Shown piece after piece: positions 51,936 to 64,000 of a stretch of DNA of 64,000 bases. The translations under genes and the position numbers were made by a program. The notes beneath the pieces were generated by a model. It made no database searches and was not told the origin of the DNA. It saw only the letters and a program-made list of their open reading frames with translations. Each line of letters starts with the position of its first letter. The stretch's first letter is position 1. Source of the DNA: Liolophura sinensis (Eukaryota; Mollusca; Polyplacophora; Chitonida; Chitonidae); contig NW_027018016.1 of assembly GCF_032854445.1 (NCBI RefSeq), positions 1 to 64,000 on the forward strand, given 5' to 3'.

Positions 51936-54900
51936 CCTGGTCTTTTTGTTAATTGAAATCGGCTACACTGTACTCTGTACAATCGCGACTGGTCATTACT
52001 ATATTCAACTTTTGACTATAAGTTATGTGCCCTTCGGTAGCCCAGAAGACGTCAAATCTTTGGGTTAAGCCCATTTAACTCACCCAGCAATTGTCTTACT
52101 TCTAAGTCCAAGACAATCTCAATGTCTTTATCTACGTGTAGAAAAACCAGACCATTTGCTCATAAAAAACACAAGGTACTTGATACAGTCTGCTGTAAAA
52201 AGTACAACTAAACACTGACCCACATTTATAAGGTGCCAAAAGATGCGGAATTGGGCCAGGCATCGGCAGCTGTTAAAAAATTGCTAATATCCCTGGTTTC
52301 CATGGAGTAAGAGCCGTTGCTGGGCACGTGATTATGACATCAATGATCATTCAATTGTCACTATAGCCAAAAGTATTGGTCGGAGAGCAACGCGGTTTGC
52401 ACCATTCGATTTCTCGTCACAAAATACGCCGGATTAGCCTCTTACCAGCAGCACTGGAACAGTTTTTCCACTTTTGCATTTTTGCCTGGTCTTTTATTTA
52501 ATTGAAATCGGCTACACTGTACTCTGTACAATCGCGACTGGTCATTACTATATTCAACTTTTGACTATAAGTTATGTGCCCTTCGGTAGCCCAGAAGACC
52601 TGAAATCTTTGGGCTAAGCCCATTTAACTCACCCAGCAATTGCCTTACTTCTAAGTGCAAGACAATCTCAATGTCTTTACCTACGTGTAGAAAAACCACA
52701 CCATTTGTACGTGAAAAACACAAGGTACTTGATACAGTCTGCTGTAAAAAGTACAACTGAACACTGACCTACTTCAGTAAGGTGCCAAAAGATTCGGAAT
52801 TGAGCCAGGCATCGGCAGCTGTTGAAAAATTGCAAATTTCCCTGGTTTCCATGGAGTAAGAGCCGTTGTTGGGCACGTGATTATGACATAAATGATCATT
52901 CAATTGTCACTACAGCCAAAAGTATTAGTCGGAGAGCAACGCGGATTGCACCATTCGATTTGTCATCACAAAATACGTCGGATTAGCCTCTTACCAGCAG
53001 CACTGGAACAATTTTTCCAATTTTGCATTTTTGCCTGGTCTTTTTGTTAATTGAAATCGGCTACACTGTACTATGTACCATCGCGACTGGTCATTACTAT
53101 ATTCAACTTTTGACTATAAGTTATGTGCCCTTCGCTAGCCCAGAAGACGTCAAATCTTTGGGCTAAGCCCATTTAACTCACCCAGCAATTGCCTTACTTC
53201 TAAGTCGAAGACAATCTCAATGTCTTTATCTACGTGTAGAAAAACCACACCATTTGTACATGAAAAACACAAGGTACTTGATACAGTCTGCTGTAAAAAG
53301 TACAACTGAACACTGACCCACTTCAGTAAGGTGCCAAAAGATTCGGAATTGAGCCAGGCATCGGCAGCTGTTGACAAATTGCAAATTTCCCTGGTTTCCA
53401 TGGAGTAAGAGCCGTTGCTGTGCACGTGATTATGGCATCAATGATCATTGAATTGTCGCTACAGCCAAAAGTATTGGTCGGAGAGCAACGCGGATTGCAC
53501 CATTCGATTTCTCGTCACAAAATACGTCGGATTAGCCTCTTACTAGTAGCACTGGAAGAGTTTTTCCACTTTTGCATTTTTGCCTCGTCTTTTTGTTATT
53601 GAAACCGGCTACACTGTACTCTGTACAATCGCTATTGGTCATTACTATATTCAACTTTTGACTATAAGTTATGTGCCCTTCGGTAGCCCAGAAGACGTCA
53701 AATCATTGGGCTAAGCCCATTTAACTCACCCAGCAATTGCCTTTCTTCTAAGTCCAAGACAATCTCAATGTCTTTATCTACGTGTAGAAAAACCACACCA
53801 TTTGCACATAAAAAACACAAGGTACTTGATACAGTCTGCTGTAAAAAGTACAACTAAACACTGACCCACATTTATAAGGTGCCAAAAGATGCGGAATTGG
53901 GACAGGCATCGGCAGCTGTTGAAAAATTGCAAATATCCCTGGTTTCCATGGAGTAAGAGCCGTTGCTGGGCACGTGATTATGACATCAATGATCATTGAA
54001 TTGTCGCTACAGTCAACAGTATAAGTCGGAGAGCAACGCGGTTTGCACCATTCGATTTCTCGTCACAAAATACGTCGGATTATCCTCTTACCAGCAGCAC
54101 TGGAACAGTTTTTCCACTTTTGCATTTTTGCCTGGTCTTTTTGTTAATTGAAATCGGCTACACTGTACTCTGTACAATCGCGACTGGTCATTACTATATT
54201 CAACTTTTGACTATAAGTTATGTGCCCTTCGGTAGCCCAGAAGACCTGAAATCTTTGGGCTAAGCCCATTTAACTCACCCAGCAATTGCCTTACTTCTAA
54301 GTGCAAGAAAATCTCAATGTCTTTATCTACGTGTAGAAAAACCAGACCATTTGTACGTGAAAAACACAAGGTACTTGATACAGTCTGCTGTAAAAAGTAC
54401 AACTGAACACTGACCCACTTCAGTAAGGTGCCAAAAGATGCGGAATTGAGCCAGGCATCGGCAGCTGTTGAAAAATTCCAAATTTCCCTGGTTTCCATGG
54501 AGTAAGAGCCGTTGCTGGACACGTGATTATGGCATCAATGATCATTCAATTGTCACTACAGCCAAAAGTATTGGTCGGAGAGCAACGCGGTTTGCACCAT
54601 TCGATTTCTCGTCACAAAATACGTCGGATTAGCCTCTTTCCAGCAGCACTGGAACAGTTTTTCCACTTTTGCATTTTTGCCTGGTCTTTTTGTTCATTGA
54701 AATCGGCTACACTGTACTCTGTACAATCGCGACTGGTCATTACTATATTCAACTTTTGACTACAAGTTATGTGCCCTTCGGTAGCTCAGAAGACCTGAAA
54801 TCTTTGGGCTAAGCCCATTTAACTCACCCAGCAATTGCCTTACTTCTAAGTGCAAGACAATCTCAATGTCTTTATCTACGTGTAGAAAAACCAGACCATT

Positions 54901-57900
54901 TGTACGTGAAAAACACAAGGTACTTGATACAGTCTGCAGTAAAAAGTACAACTGAACACTGACCCACTTCAGTAAGGTGCCAAAAGATGCGGAATTGAGC
55001 CACGCATCGGCAGCTGTTGAAAAATTGCAAATTTCCCTGGTTTCCATGGAGTAAGAGCCGTTGCTGTGCACGTGATTATGACATAAATGATCATTCAATT
55101 GTCACTACAGCCAAAAGTATTGGTCGGAGAGCAACGCGGTTTACACCATTCGATTTCTCGTCACAAAATACGTCGGATTAGCCTCTTACTAGTAGCACTG
55201 GAGCAGTTTTTCCACTTTTGCATTTTTGCCTGGTCTTTTTGTTAATTGAAATCGGCTACACTGTACTCTGTACAATCGCGACTGGTCATTACTATATTCA
55301 ACTTTTGACTATAAGTTATGTGCCCTTCGGTAGCCCAGAAGACGTCAGATCATTTGGCTAAGCCCATTTAACTCACCCAGCAATTGTCTTACTTCTAAGT
55401 CCAAGACAATCTCAATGTCTTTATCTACGTGTAGAAAAACCATACCATTTGCACATAAAAAAACACAAGGTACTTGATACAGTCTGCTGTAAAAAGTACA
55501 ACTAAACACTGACCCACATTTATAAGGTGCCAAAAGATGCGGAATTGGGCCAGGCATCGGCAGCTGTTAAAAAATTGCTAATATCCCTGGTTTCCATGGA
55601 GTAAGAGCCGTTGCTGGGCACGTGATTATGACATCAATAATCATTCAATTGTCACTACAGCCAAAAGTATTGGTCGGAGAGCAACGCGGTTTGCACCATT
55701 CGATTTCTCGTCACAAAATACGTCGGATTAGCCTCTTACCAGCAGCACTGGAACAGTTTTTCCAGTTTTGCATTTTTGCCTGGTCTTTTTGTTAATTGAA
55801 ATCGGCTACACTGTACTCTGTACAATCGCGACTGGTCATTACTATATTCAACTTTTGACTATAAGTTATGTGCCCTTCGGTAGCCCAGAAGACGTCAAAT
55901 CTTTGGGTTAAGCCCATTTAACTCACCCAGCAATTGTCTTACTTCTAAGTCCAAGACAATCTCAATGTCTTTATCTACGTGTAGAAAAACCAGACCATTT
56001 GCTCATAAAAAACACAAGGTACTTGATACAGTCTGCTGTAAAAAGTACAACTAAACACTGACCCACATTTATAAGGTGCCAAAAGATGCGGAATTGGGCC
56101 AGGCATCGGCAGCTGTTAAAAAATTGCTAATATCCCTGGTTTCCATGGAGTAAGAGCCGTTGCTGGGCACGTGATTATGACATCAATGATCATTCAATTG
56201 TCACTATAGCCAAAAGTATTGGTCGGAGAGCAACGCGGTTTGCACCATTCGATTTCTCGTCACAAAATACGCCGGATTAGCCTCTTACCAGCAGCACTGG
56301 AACAGTTTTTCCACTTTTGCATTTTTGCCTGGTCTTTTATTTAATTGAAATCGGCTACACTGTACTCTGTACAATCGCGACTGGTCATTACTATATTCAA
56401 CTTTTGACTATAAGTTATGTGCCCTTCGGTAGCCCAGAAGACCTGAAATCTTTGGGCTAAGCCCATTTAACTCACCCAGCAATTGCCTTACTTCTAAGTG
56501 CAAGACAATCTCAATGTCTTTACCTACGTGTAGAAAAACCACACCATTTGTACGTGAAAAACACAAGGTACTTGATACAGTCTGCTGTAAAAAGTACAAC
56601 TGAACACTGACCTACTTCAGTAAGGTGCCAAAAGATTCGGAATTGAGCCAGGCATCGGCAGCTGTTGAAAAATTGCAAATTTCCCTGGTTTCCATGGAGT
56701 AAGAGCCGTTGTTGGGCACGTGATTATGACATAAATGATCATTCAATTGTCACTACAGCCAAAAGTATTAGTCGGAGAGCAACGCGGATTGCACCATTCG
56801 ATTTGTCATCACAAAATACGTCGGATTAGCCTCTTACCAGCAGCACTGGAACAATTTTTCCAATTTTGCATTTTTGCCTGGTCTTTTTGTTAATTGAAAT
56901 CGGCTACACTGTACTATGTACCATCGCGACTGGTCATTACTATATTCAACTTTTGACTATAAGTTATGTGCCCTTCGCTAGCCCAGAAGACGTCAAATCT
57001 TTGGGCTAAGCCCATTTAACTCACCCAGCAATTGCCTTACTTCTAAGTCGAAGACAATCTCAATGTCTTTATCTACGTGTAGAAAAACCACACCATTTGT
57101 ACATGAAAAACACAAGGTACTTGATACAGTCTGCTGTAAAAAGTACAACTGAACACTGACCCACTTCAGTAAGGTGCCAAAAGATTCGGAATTGAGCCAG
57201 GCATCGGCAGCTGTTGACAAATTGCAAATTTCCCTGGTTTCCATGGAGTAAGAGCCGTTGCTGTGCACGTGATTATGGCATCAATGATCATTGAATTGTC
57301 GCTACAGCCAAAAGTATTGGTCGGAGAGCAACGCGGATTGCACCATTCGATTTCTCGTCACAAAATACGTCGGATTAGCCTCTTACTAGTAGCACTGGAA
57401 GAGTTTTTCCACTTTTGCATTTTTGCCTCGTCTTTTTGTTAATTGAAACCGGCTACACTGTACTCTGTACAATCGCTATTGGTCATTACTATATTCAACT
57501 TTTGACTATAAGTTATGTGCCCTTCGGTAGCCCAGAAGACGTCAAATCATTGGGCTAAGCCCATTTAACTCACCCAGCAATTGCCTTTCTTCTAAGTCCA
57601 AGACAATCTCAATGTCTTTATCTACGTGTAGAAAAACCACACCATTTGCACATAAAAAACACAAGGTACTTGATACAGTCTGCTGTAAAAAGTACAACTA
57701 AACACTGACCCACATTTATAAGGTGCCAAAAGATGCGGAATTGGGACAGGCATCGGCAGCTGTTGAAAAATTGCAAATATCCCTGGTTTCCATGGAGTAA
57801 GAGCCGTTGCTGGGCACGTGATTATGACATCAATGATCATTGAATTGTCGCTACAGTCAACAGTATAAGTCGGAGAGCAACGCGGTTTGCACCATTCGAT

Positions 57901-59710
57901 TTCTCGTCACAAAATACGTCGGATTATCCTCTTACCAGCAGCACTGGAACAGTTTTTCCACTTTTGCATTTTTGCCTGGTCTTTTTGTTAATTGAAATCG
58001 GCTACACTGTACTCTGTACAATCGCGACTGGTCATTACTATATTCAACTTTTGACTATAAGTTATGTGCCCTTCGGTAGCCCAGAAGACCTGAAATCTTT
58101 GGGCTAAGCCCATTTAACTCACCCAGCAATTGCCTTACTTCTAAGTGCAAGAAAATCTCAATGTCTTTATCTACGTGTAGAAAAACCAGACCATTTGTAC
58201 GTGAAAAACACAAGGTACTTGATACAGTCTGCTGTAAAAAGTACAACTGAACACTGACCCACTTCAGTAAGGTGCCAAAAGATGCGGAATTGAGCCAGGC
58301 ATCGGCAGCTGTTGAAAAATTCCAAATTTCCCTGGTTTCCATGGAGTAAGAGCCGTTGCTGGACACGTGATTATGGCATCAATGATCATTCAATTGTCAC
58401 TACAGCCAAAAGTATTGGTCGGAGAGCAACGCGGTTTGCACCATTCGATTTCTCGTCACAAAATACGTCGGATTAGCCTCTTTCCAGCAGCACTGGAACA
58501 GTTTTTCCACTTTTGCATTTTTGCCTGGTCTTTTTGTTCATTGAAATCGGCTACACTGTACTCTGTACAATCGCGACTGGTCATTACTATATTCAACTTT
58601 TGACTACAAGTTATGTGCCCTTCGGTAGCTCAGAAGACCTGAAATCTTTGGGCTAAGCCCATTTAACTCACCCAGCAATTGCCTTACTTCTAAGTGCAAG
58701 ACAATCTCAATGTCTTTATCTACGTGTAGAAAAACCAGACCATTTGTACGTGAAAAACACAAGGTACTTGATACAGTCTGCAGTAAAAAGTACAACTGAA
58801 CACTGACCCACTTCAGTAAGGTGCCAAAAGATGCGGAATTGAGCCACGCATCGGCAGCTGTTGAAAAATTGCAAATTTCCCTGGTTTCCATGGAGTAAGA
58901 GCCGTTGCTGTGCACGTGATTATGACATAAATGATCATTCAATTGTCACTACAGCCAAAAGTATTGGTCGGAGAGCAACGCGGTTTACACCATTCGATTT
59001 CTCGTCACAAAATACGTCGGATTAGCCTCTTACTAGTAGCACTGGAGCAGTTTTTCCACTTTTGCATTTTTGCCTGGTCTTTTTGTTAATTGAAATCGGC
59101 TACACTGTACTCTGTACAATCGCGACTGGTCATTACTATATTCAACTTTTGACTATAAGTTATGTGCCCTTCGGTAGCCCAGAAGACGTCAGATCATTTG
59201 GCTAAGCCCATTTAACTCACCCAGCAATTGTCTTACTTCTAAGTCCAAGACAATCTCAATGTCTTTATCTACGTGTAGAAAAACCATACCATTTGCACAT
59301 AAAAAAACACAAGGTACTTGATACAGTCTGCTGTAAAAAGTACAACTAAACACTGACCCACATTTATAAGGTGCCAAAAGATGCGGAATTGGGCCAGGCA
59401 TCGGCAGCTGTTAAAAAATTGCTAATATCCCTGGTTTCCATGGAGTAAGAGCCGTTGCTGGGCACGTGATTATGACATCAATAATCATTCAATTGTCACT
59501 ACAGCCAAAAGTATTGGTCGGAGAGCAACGCGGTTTGCACCATTCGATTTCTCGTCACAAAATACGTCGGATTAGCCTCTTACCAGCAGCACTGGAACAG
59601 TTTTTCCAGTTTTGCATTTTTGCCTGGTCTTTTTGTTAATTGAAATCGGCTACACTGTACTCTGTACAATCGCGACTGGTCATTACTATATTCAACTTTT
59701 GACTATAAGT
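51936..59710 (+). repeat. Nearly perfect tandem duplication of 7 monomers (3,843 bp)
   Basis: The two copies meet at about 55,779. The offset is 3,843 at the left limit and 3,844 after a one-base loss in the first copy (TTTTGTTATTG at 53,597). That was the only internal difference I noticed over the whole length. Shared rare variants are numerous: CTTTTATTTAATTG (52,492 and 56,336), TACGCCGG, CCGTTGTTGGG, TTCGCTAGCC, CAATGATCATTGAA, CAGTCAACAGTATAAG, TTGCTGGACACG, GTTCATTG, CTGGAGCAG, CAGATCATTTGG and the CATAAAAAAACAC run. The limits are TTTTTACC (A at 51,935) against TTTTTGCC (G at 55,778) and, on the right, AAGTAATG at 59,711 against AAGTTATG. The high identity implies a recent event, or an assembly effect. 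Confidence 0.92.
53438..53451. other. 14-bp perfect palindrome, variant units
   Basis: TCAATGATCATTGA is formed where the CATCAATG and CATTGAAT variants coincide. Further copies are at 53,986-53,999, 57,281-57,294, 57,830-57,843, 61,674-61,687 and 62,772-62,785. I saw CATTGAAT only in the right quarter of the window and only together with CATCAATG; two of the six are duplicates produced by the 7-monomer duplication. Confidence 0.7.
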
Positions 59711-61388
59711 AATGTGCCCTTCGGTAGCCCAGAAGACCTGAAATCTTTGGGCTAAGCCCATTTAACTCACCCAGCAATTGCCTTACTTCTAAGTGCAAGA
59801 CAATCTCAATGTCTTTATCTACGTGTAGAAAAACCACACCATTTGTACGTAAAAAACACAAGGTACTTGATACAGTCTGCTGTAAAAAGTACAACTGAAC
59901 ACTGACCTACTTTAGTAAGGTGCCAAAAGATGCGGAATTGAGCCAGGCATCGGCAGCTGTTGAAAAATTGCAAATATCCCTGGTTTCCATAGAGTAAGAG
60001 CCGTTGCTGGGCACGTGATTATGACATCAATGATCATTCAATTGTCACTACAGCCAAAAGTATTAGTCGGAGAGCAACGCCGTTTGCACCATTCGATTTC
60101 TCGTCACAAAATACGTCGGATTAGCCTCTTACCAGCAGCACTGGAACAGTTGTTCCACTTTTGCATTTTTACCTGGTGTTTTTGTTAATTGAAATCGGCT
60201 ACACTGTACTCTGTACAATCGCGACTGGTCATTACTATATTCAACTTTTGACTATAAGTTATGTGCCCTTCGGTAGCCCAGAAGACGTCAGATCATTTGG
60301 CTAAGCCCATTTAACTCACCCAGCAATTGTCTTACTTCTAAGTCCAAGACAATCTCAATGTCTTTATCTACGTGTAGAAAAACCATACCATTTGCACATA
60401 AAAAACACAAGGTACTTGATACAGTCTGCTGTAAAAAGTACAACTAAACACTGACCCACATTTATAAGGTGCCAAAAGATGCGGAATTGGGCCAGGCATC
60501 GGCAGCTGTTAAAAAATTGCTAATATCCCTGGTTTCCATGGAGTAAGAGCCGTTGCTGGGCACGTGATTATGACATCAATAATCATTCAATTGTCACTAC
60601 AGCCAAAAGTATTGGTCGGAGAGCAACGCGGTTTGCACCATTCGATTTCTCGTCACAAAATACGTCGGATTAGCCTCTTACCAGCAGCACTGGAACAGTT
60701 TTTCCAGTTTTGCATTTTTGCCTGGTCTTTTTGTTAATTGAAATCGGCTACACTGTACTCTGTACAATCGCGACTGGTCATTACTATATTCAACTTTTGA
60801 CTATAAGTAATGTGCCCTTCGGTAGCCCAGAAGACCTGAAATCTTTGGGCTAAGCCCATTTAACTCACCCAGCAATTGCCTTACTTCTAAGTGCAAGACA
60901 ATCTCAATGTCTTTATCTACGTGTAGAAAAACCACACCATTTGTACGTAAAAAACACAAGGTACTTGATACAGTCTGCTGTAAAAAGTACAACTGAACAC
61001 TGACCTACTTTAGTAAGGTGCCAAAAGATGCGGAATTGAGCCAGGCATCGGCAGCTGTTGAAAAATTGCAAATATCCCTGGTTTCCATGGAGTAAGAGCC
61101 GTTGCTGGGCACGTGATTATGACATCAATGATCATTCAATTGTCACTACAGCCAAAAGTATTAGTCGGAGAGCAACGCCGTTTGCACCATTCGATTTCTC
61201 GTCACAAAATACGTCGGATTAGCCTCTTACCAGCAGCACTGGAACAGTTGTTCCACTTTTGCATTTTTACCTGGTGTTTTTGTTAATTGAAATCGGCTAC
61301 ACTGTACTCTGTACAATCGCGACTGGTCATTACTATATTCAACTTTTGACTATAAGTTATGTGCCCTTCGGTAGCCCAGAAGACGTCA
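59080..61388 (+). repeat. Tandem dimer duplication at the right end
   Basis: A pair of monomers, the first with CAGATCATTTGGC (59,190) and the second with AAGTAATGTGCC (59,707), is repeated directly (60,289 and 60,805). The offset is 1,099 at first, then 1,098 because the first pair has seven A in CATAAAAAAACAC and the second has six. One further difference is CCATAGAG at 59,991 against CCATGGAG. The limits are TGGTCTTT at 59,079 against TGGTGTTT at 60,178, and GTCAAATC at 61,389 against GTCAGATC at 60,291. Confidence 0.88.
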
Positions 61389-62826
61389 AATCTTTGGGCT
61401 AAGCCCATTTAACTCACCCAGCAATTGTCTTACTTCTAAGTCCAAGACAATCTCAATGTCTTTATCTACGTGTAGAAAAACCACACCATTTGTACATAAA
61501 AAACACAAGGTACTTGATACAGTCTGCTGTAAAAAGTACAACTAAAAACTGACCCACATTTATAAGGTGCCAAAAGATGCGGAATTGGGCCAGGCATCGG
61601 CAGCTGTTAAAAAATTGCAAATATCCCTGGTTTCCATGGAGTAAGAGCCGTTGCTGGGCACGTGATTATGACATCAATGATCATTGAATTGTCGCTACAG
61701 TCAAAAGTATAGGTCGGAGAGCAACGCGGTTTGCACCATTCGATTTCTCGTCACAAAATACGTCGGATTAGCCTCTTACCAGCAGCACTGGAACAGTTTT
61801 TCCACTTTTGCATTTTTGCCTGGTCTTTTTGTTAATTGAAATCGGCTACACTGTACTCTGTACAATCGCGACTGGTCATTACTATATTCAACTTTTGACT
61901 ATATGTTATGTGCCGTTCGGTAGCCCAGAAGACCTGAAATCTTTGGGCTAAGCCCATTTAACTCACCCAGCAATTGCCTTACTTCTAAGTGCAAGACAAT
62001 CTCAATGTCTTTATCTACGTGTAGAAAAACCACACCATTTGTACGTGAAAAACACAAGGTACTTGATACAGTCTGCTGTAAAAAGTACAACTGAACACTG
62101 ACCCACATGAATAAGGTGCCAAAAGATGCGGAATTGAGCCAGGTATCGGCAGCTGTTGAAAAATTGCAAATTTCCCTGGTTTCCATGGAGTAAGAGCCGT
62201 TGCTGTGCACGTGATTATGACATAAATGATCATTCAATTGTCACTACAGGCAAAAGTATTAGTCGGAGAGCAACGCGGTTTGCACCATTCGATTTCTCGT
62301 CACAAAATACGTCGGATTAGCCTCTTACCAGCAGCACTGGAACAATTTTTCCAATTTTGCATTTTTGCCTGGTCTTTTTGTTAATTGAAATCGGCTACAC
62401 TGTACTATGTACCATCGCGACTGGTCATTACTATATTCAACTTTTGACTATATGTTATGTGCCCTTCGGTAGCCCAGAAGACGTCAAATCTTTGGGCTAA
62501 GCCCATTTAACTCACCCAGCAATTGCCTTACTTCTAAGTGCAAGACAATCTCAATGTCTTTATCTACGTGTAGAAAAATCAGACCATTTGCACATAAAAA
62601 ACACAAGGTACTTGATACAGTCTGCTGTAAAAAGTACAACTAAACACTGACCCACACTTATAAGGTGCCAAAAGATGCGGAATTGGGCCAGGCATCGGCA
62701 GCTGTTAAAAAATTGCAAATATCCCTGGTTTCCATGGAGTAAGAGCCGTTGCTGGGCACGTGATTATGACATCAATGATCATTGAATTGTCGCTACAGTC
62801 AAAAGTATAGGTCGGAGAGCAACGCG
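61389..62826 (+). repeat. Spacer monomers between the right-end dimers
   Basis: About 2.6 monomers that do not belong to the dimer pair. They include two units with CAGTCAAAAGTATAGG (about 61,696 and 62,794) and the 14-bp palindrome (61,674 and 62,772), an ACTATATGTTATG form (about 61,900 and 62,450) and a private GTGCCGTTCGG near 61,913. The two palindrome units are 1,098 apart, so they may be remnants of an older dimer. Confidence 0.6.
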
Positions 62827-64000
62827 GTTTGCACCATTCGATTTCTCGTCACAAAATACGTCGGATTAGCCTCTTACCAGCAGCACTGGAACAGTTGTTC
62901 CACTTTTGCATTTTTACCTGGTGTTTTTGTTAATTGAAATCGGCTACACTGTACTCTGTACAATCGCGACTGGTCATTACTATATTCAACTTTTGACTAT
63001 AAGTTATGTGCCCTTCGGTAGCCCAGAAGACGTCAGATCATTTGGCTAAGCCCATTTAACTCACCCAGCAATTGTCTTACTTCTAAGTCCAAGACAATCT
63101 CAATGTCTTTATCTACGTGTAGAAAAACCATACCATTTGCACATAAAAAACACAAGGTACTTGATACAGTCTGCTGTAAAAAGTACAACTAAACACTGAC
63201 CCACATTTATAAGGTGCCAAAAGATGCGGAATTGGGCCAGGCATCGGCAGCTGTTAAAAAATTGCTAATATCCCTGGTTTCCATGGAGTAAGAGCCGTTG
63301 CTGGGCACGTGATTATGACATCAATAATCATTCAATTGTCACTACAGCCAAAAGTATTGGTCGGAGAGCAACGCGGTTTGCACCATTCGATTTCTCGTCA
63401 CAAAATACGTCGGATTAGCCTCTTACCAGCAGCACTGGAACAGTTTTTCCAGTTTTGCATTTTTGCCTGGTCTTTTTGTTAATTGAAATCGGCTACACTG
63501 TACTCTGTACAATCGCGACTGGTCATTACTATATTCAACTTTTGACTATAAGTAATGTGCCCTTCGGTAGCCCAGAAGACCTGAAATCTTTGGGCTAAGC
63601 CCATTTAACTCACCCAGCAATTGCCTTACTTCTAAGTGCAAGACAATCTCAATGTCTTTATCTACGTGTAGAAAAACCACACCATTTGTACGTAAAAAAC
63701 ACAAGGTACTTGATACAGTCTGCTGTAAAAAGTACAACTGAACACTGACCTACTTTAGTAAGGTGCCAAAAGATGCGGAATTGAGCCAGGCATCGGCAGC
63801 TGTTGAAAAATTGCAAATATCCCTGGTTTCCATGGAGTAAGAGCCGTTGCTGGGCACGTGATTATGACATCAATGATCATTCAATTGTCACTACAGCCAA
63901 AAGTATTAGTCGGAGAGCAACGCCGTTTGCACCATTCGATTTCTCGTCACAAAATACGTCGGATTAGCCTCTTACCAGCAGCACTGGAACAGTTGTTCCA
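62827..64000 (+). repeat. Third occurrence of the right-end dimer, cut by the window edge
   Basis: Equals 60,082-61,255 at an offset of 2,745 (5 monomers), including CAGTTGTTCC with TTTTTACCTGGTG (about 62,893), CAGATCATTTGGC (63,034), AAGTAATGTGCC (63,552) and AACGCCG (about 63,921). The left limit is AACGCGG (G at 62,826) against AACGCCG (C at 60,081). The sequence still matches at the last base, so the dimer probably continues beyond the window. Confidence 0.85.

Larger units (their letters stand above)
1..64000 (+). repeat. 549-bp satellite DNA array, about 117 head-to-tail monomers
   Basis: The landmark GATGCGGAATTG (GATTCGG in some units) returns every 549 bases from position 84 (84, 633, 1182, 1731, 2280, 2829, 3378 and so on) to the end of the window, always on the same strand and without interruption. 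Monomers differ from one another by a few percent, mainly at recurring diagnostic sites, for example GACCTG or GACGTC before AAATCTTTGGG, and AGTGCAAG, TGTGCAAG, AATCCAAG or AGTCGAAG after TTACTTCT. Most units are exactly 549 bp. A 550-bp form has an extra A in CAGCAACTG, and outside 16,060-21,830 single-base indels are rare (near 11,303, 32,049, 33,790, 42,536, 46,249, 49,425, 50,288, 51,178, 53,597, 55,458 and 59,300). No other sequence is embedded. A long array of this kind is typical of eukaryotic heterochromatin; centromeric identity is only a possibility. I do not recognise the family by name. Confidence 0.98.

Noticed and set aside
1-64000. CRISPR array
   Set aside because: The repeat is 549 bp and contiguous with no unique spacers; nothing resembles the short repeat plus spacer pattern.
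1-64000. CENP-B box (TTCG, four bases, A, two bases, CGGG)
   Set aside because: The TTCG occurrences (ATTCGATTTCTCGTC and CTTCGGTAGCCC) do not have the required A and CGGG at the right spacing, and I found no fit on the other strand.
1-64000. Transposon or LTR remnants as the origin of the monomer
   Set aside because: No terminal inverted repeats, target-site duplications, primer binding site, polypurine tract or recognisable reverse transcriptase or transposase motifs were seen within the unit.

Overview
The whole 64 kb window is one uninterrupted satellite DNA array. A unit of 549 bp is repeated head to tail about 116.6 times, always in the same orientation, and the array runs off both ends of the window. 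I found no convincing protein-coding gene, RNA gene, transposon, LTR, CRISPR array or unique sequence. The open frames of 60-146 codons that recur on both strands are by-products of the repeat: they reappear once per unit, differ freely at amino-acid-changing sites and match no family I recognise. A long array of a mid-sized (>500 bp) monomer points to eukaryotic constitutive heterochromatin (centromeric, pericentromeric or subtelomeric). The species and the exact chromosomal location cannot be read from the sequence. I did not find a CENP-B box or telomeric repeats.

The interest lies in the nested organisation above the monomer. Shared diagnostic variants show duplications of 2, 3, 4, 7 and at least 19 monomers layered on each other. 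Left part: 1-10,640 is copied at 15,373-26,555 (offset 28 monomers, changing to 29 after about 3.2 kb because the first copy lost one monomer). An imperfect trimer duplication spans 9,438-12,790, and 12,791-15,372 is a relative of the start of the window. Middle: 24,956-29,395 is a tandem 4-monomer duplication. A block of about 3.7 kb, called P here, recurs at about 5.2, 21.1, 33.8, 39.8 and 45.3 kb; the third copy is enlarged by a tandem dimer (34,990-37,277) and the fourth is cut short. Right part: 51,936-59,710 is a nearly perfect tandem duplication of 7 monomers (3,843 bp). It is followed by 2-monomer duplications at 59,080-61,388 and again at 62,827-64,000. This is what repeated unequal exchange and local conversion would leave, and the right end looks most recently homogenised.

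One stretch, about 16,060-21,830, carries some 35-40 single-base insertions and deletions, mostly in short homopolymers, while its surroundings have almost none. It most likely marks lower-quality consensus or patched assembly, so the large duplication that contains it should be validated against raw reads.

Within the monomer several small symmetric motifs recur: a CACGTGAT site, a 10-bp TGATCA-centred palindrome (14 bp in six monomers at 53-63 kb), and dyads around GTAC, GGGCT/AGCCC and TCTAC/GTAGA. Whether any of them binds protein is unknown.
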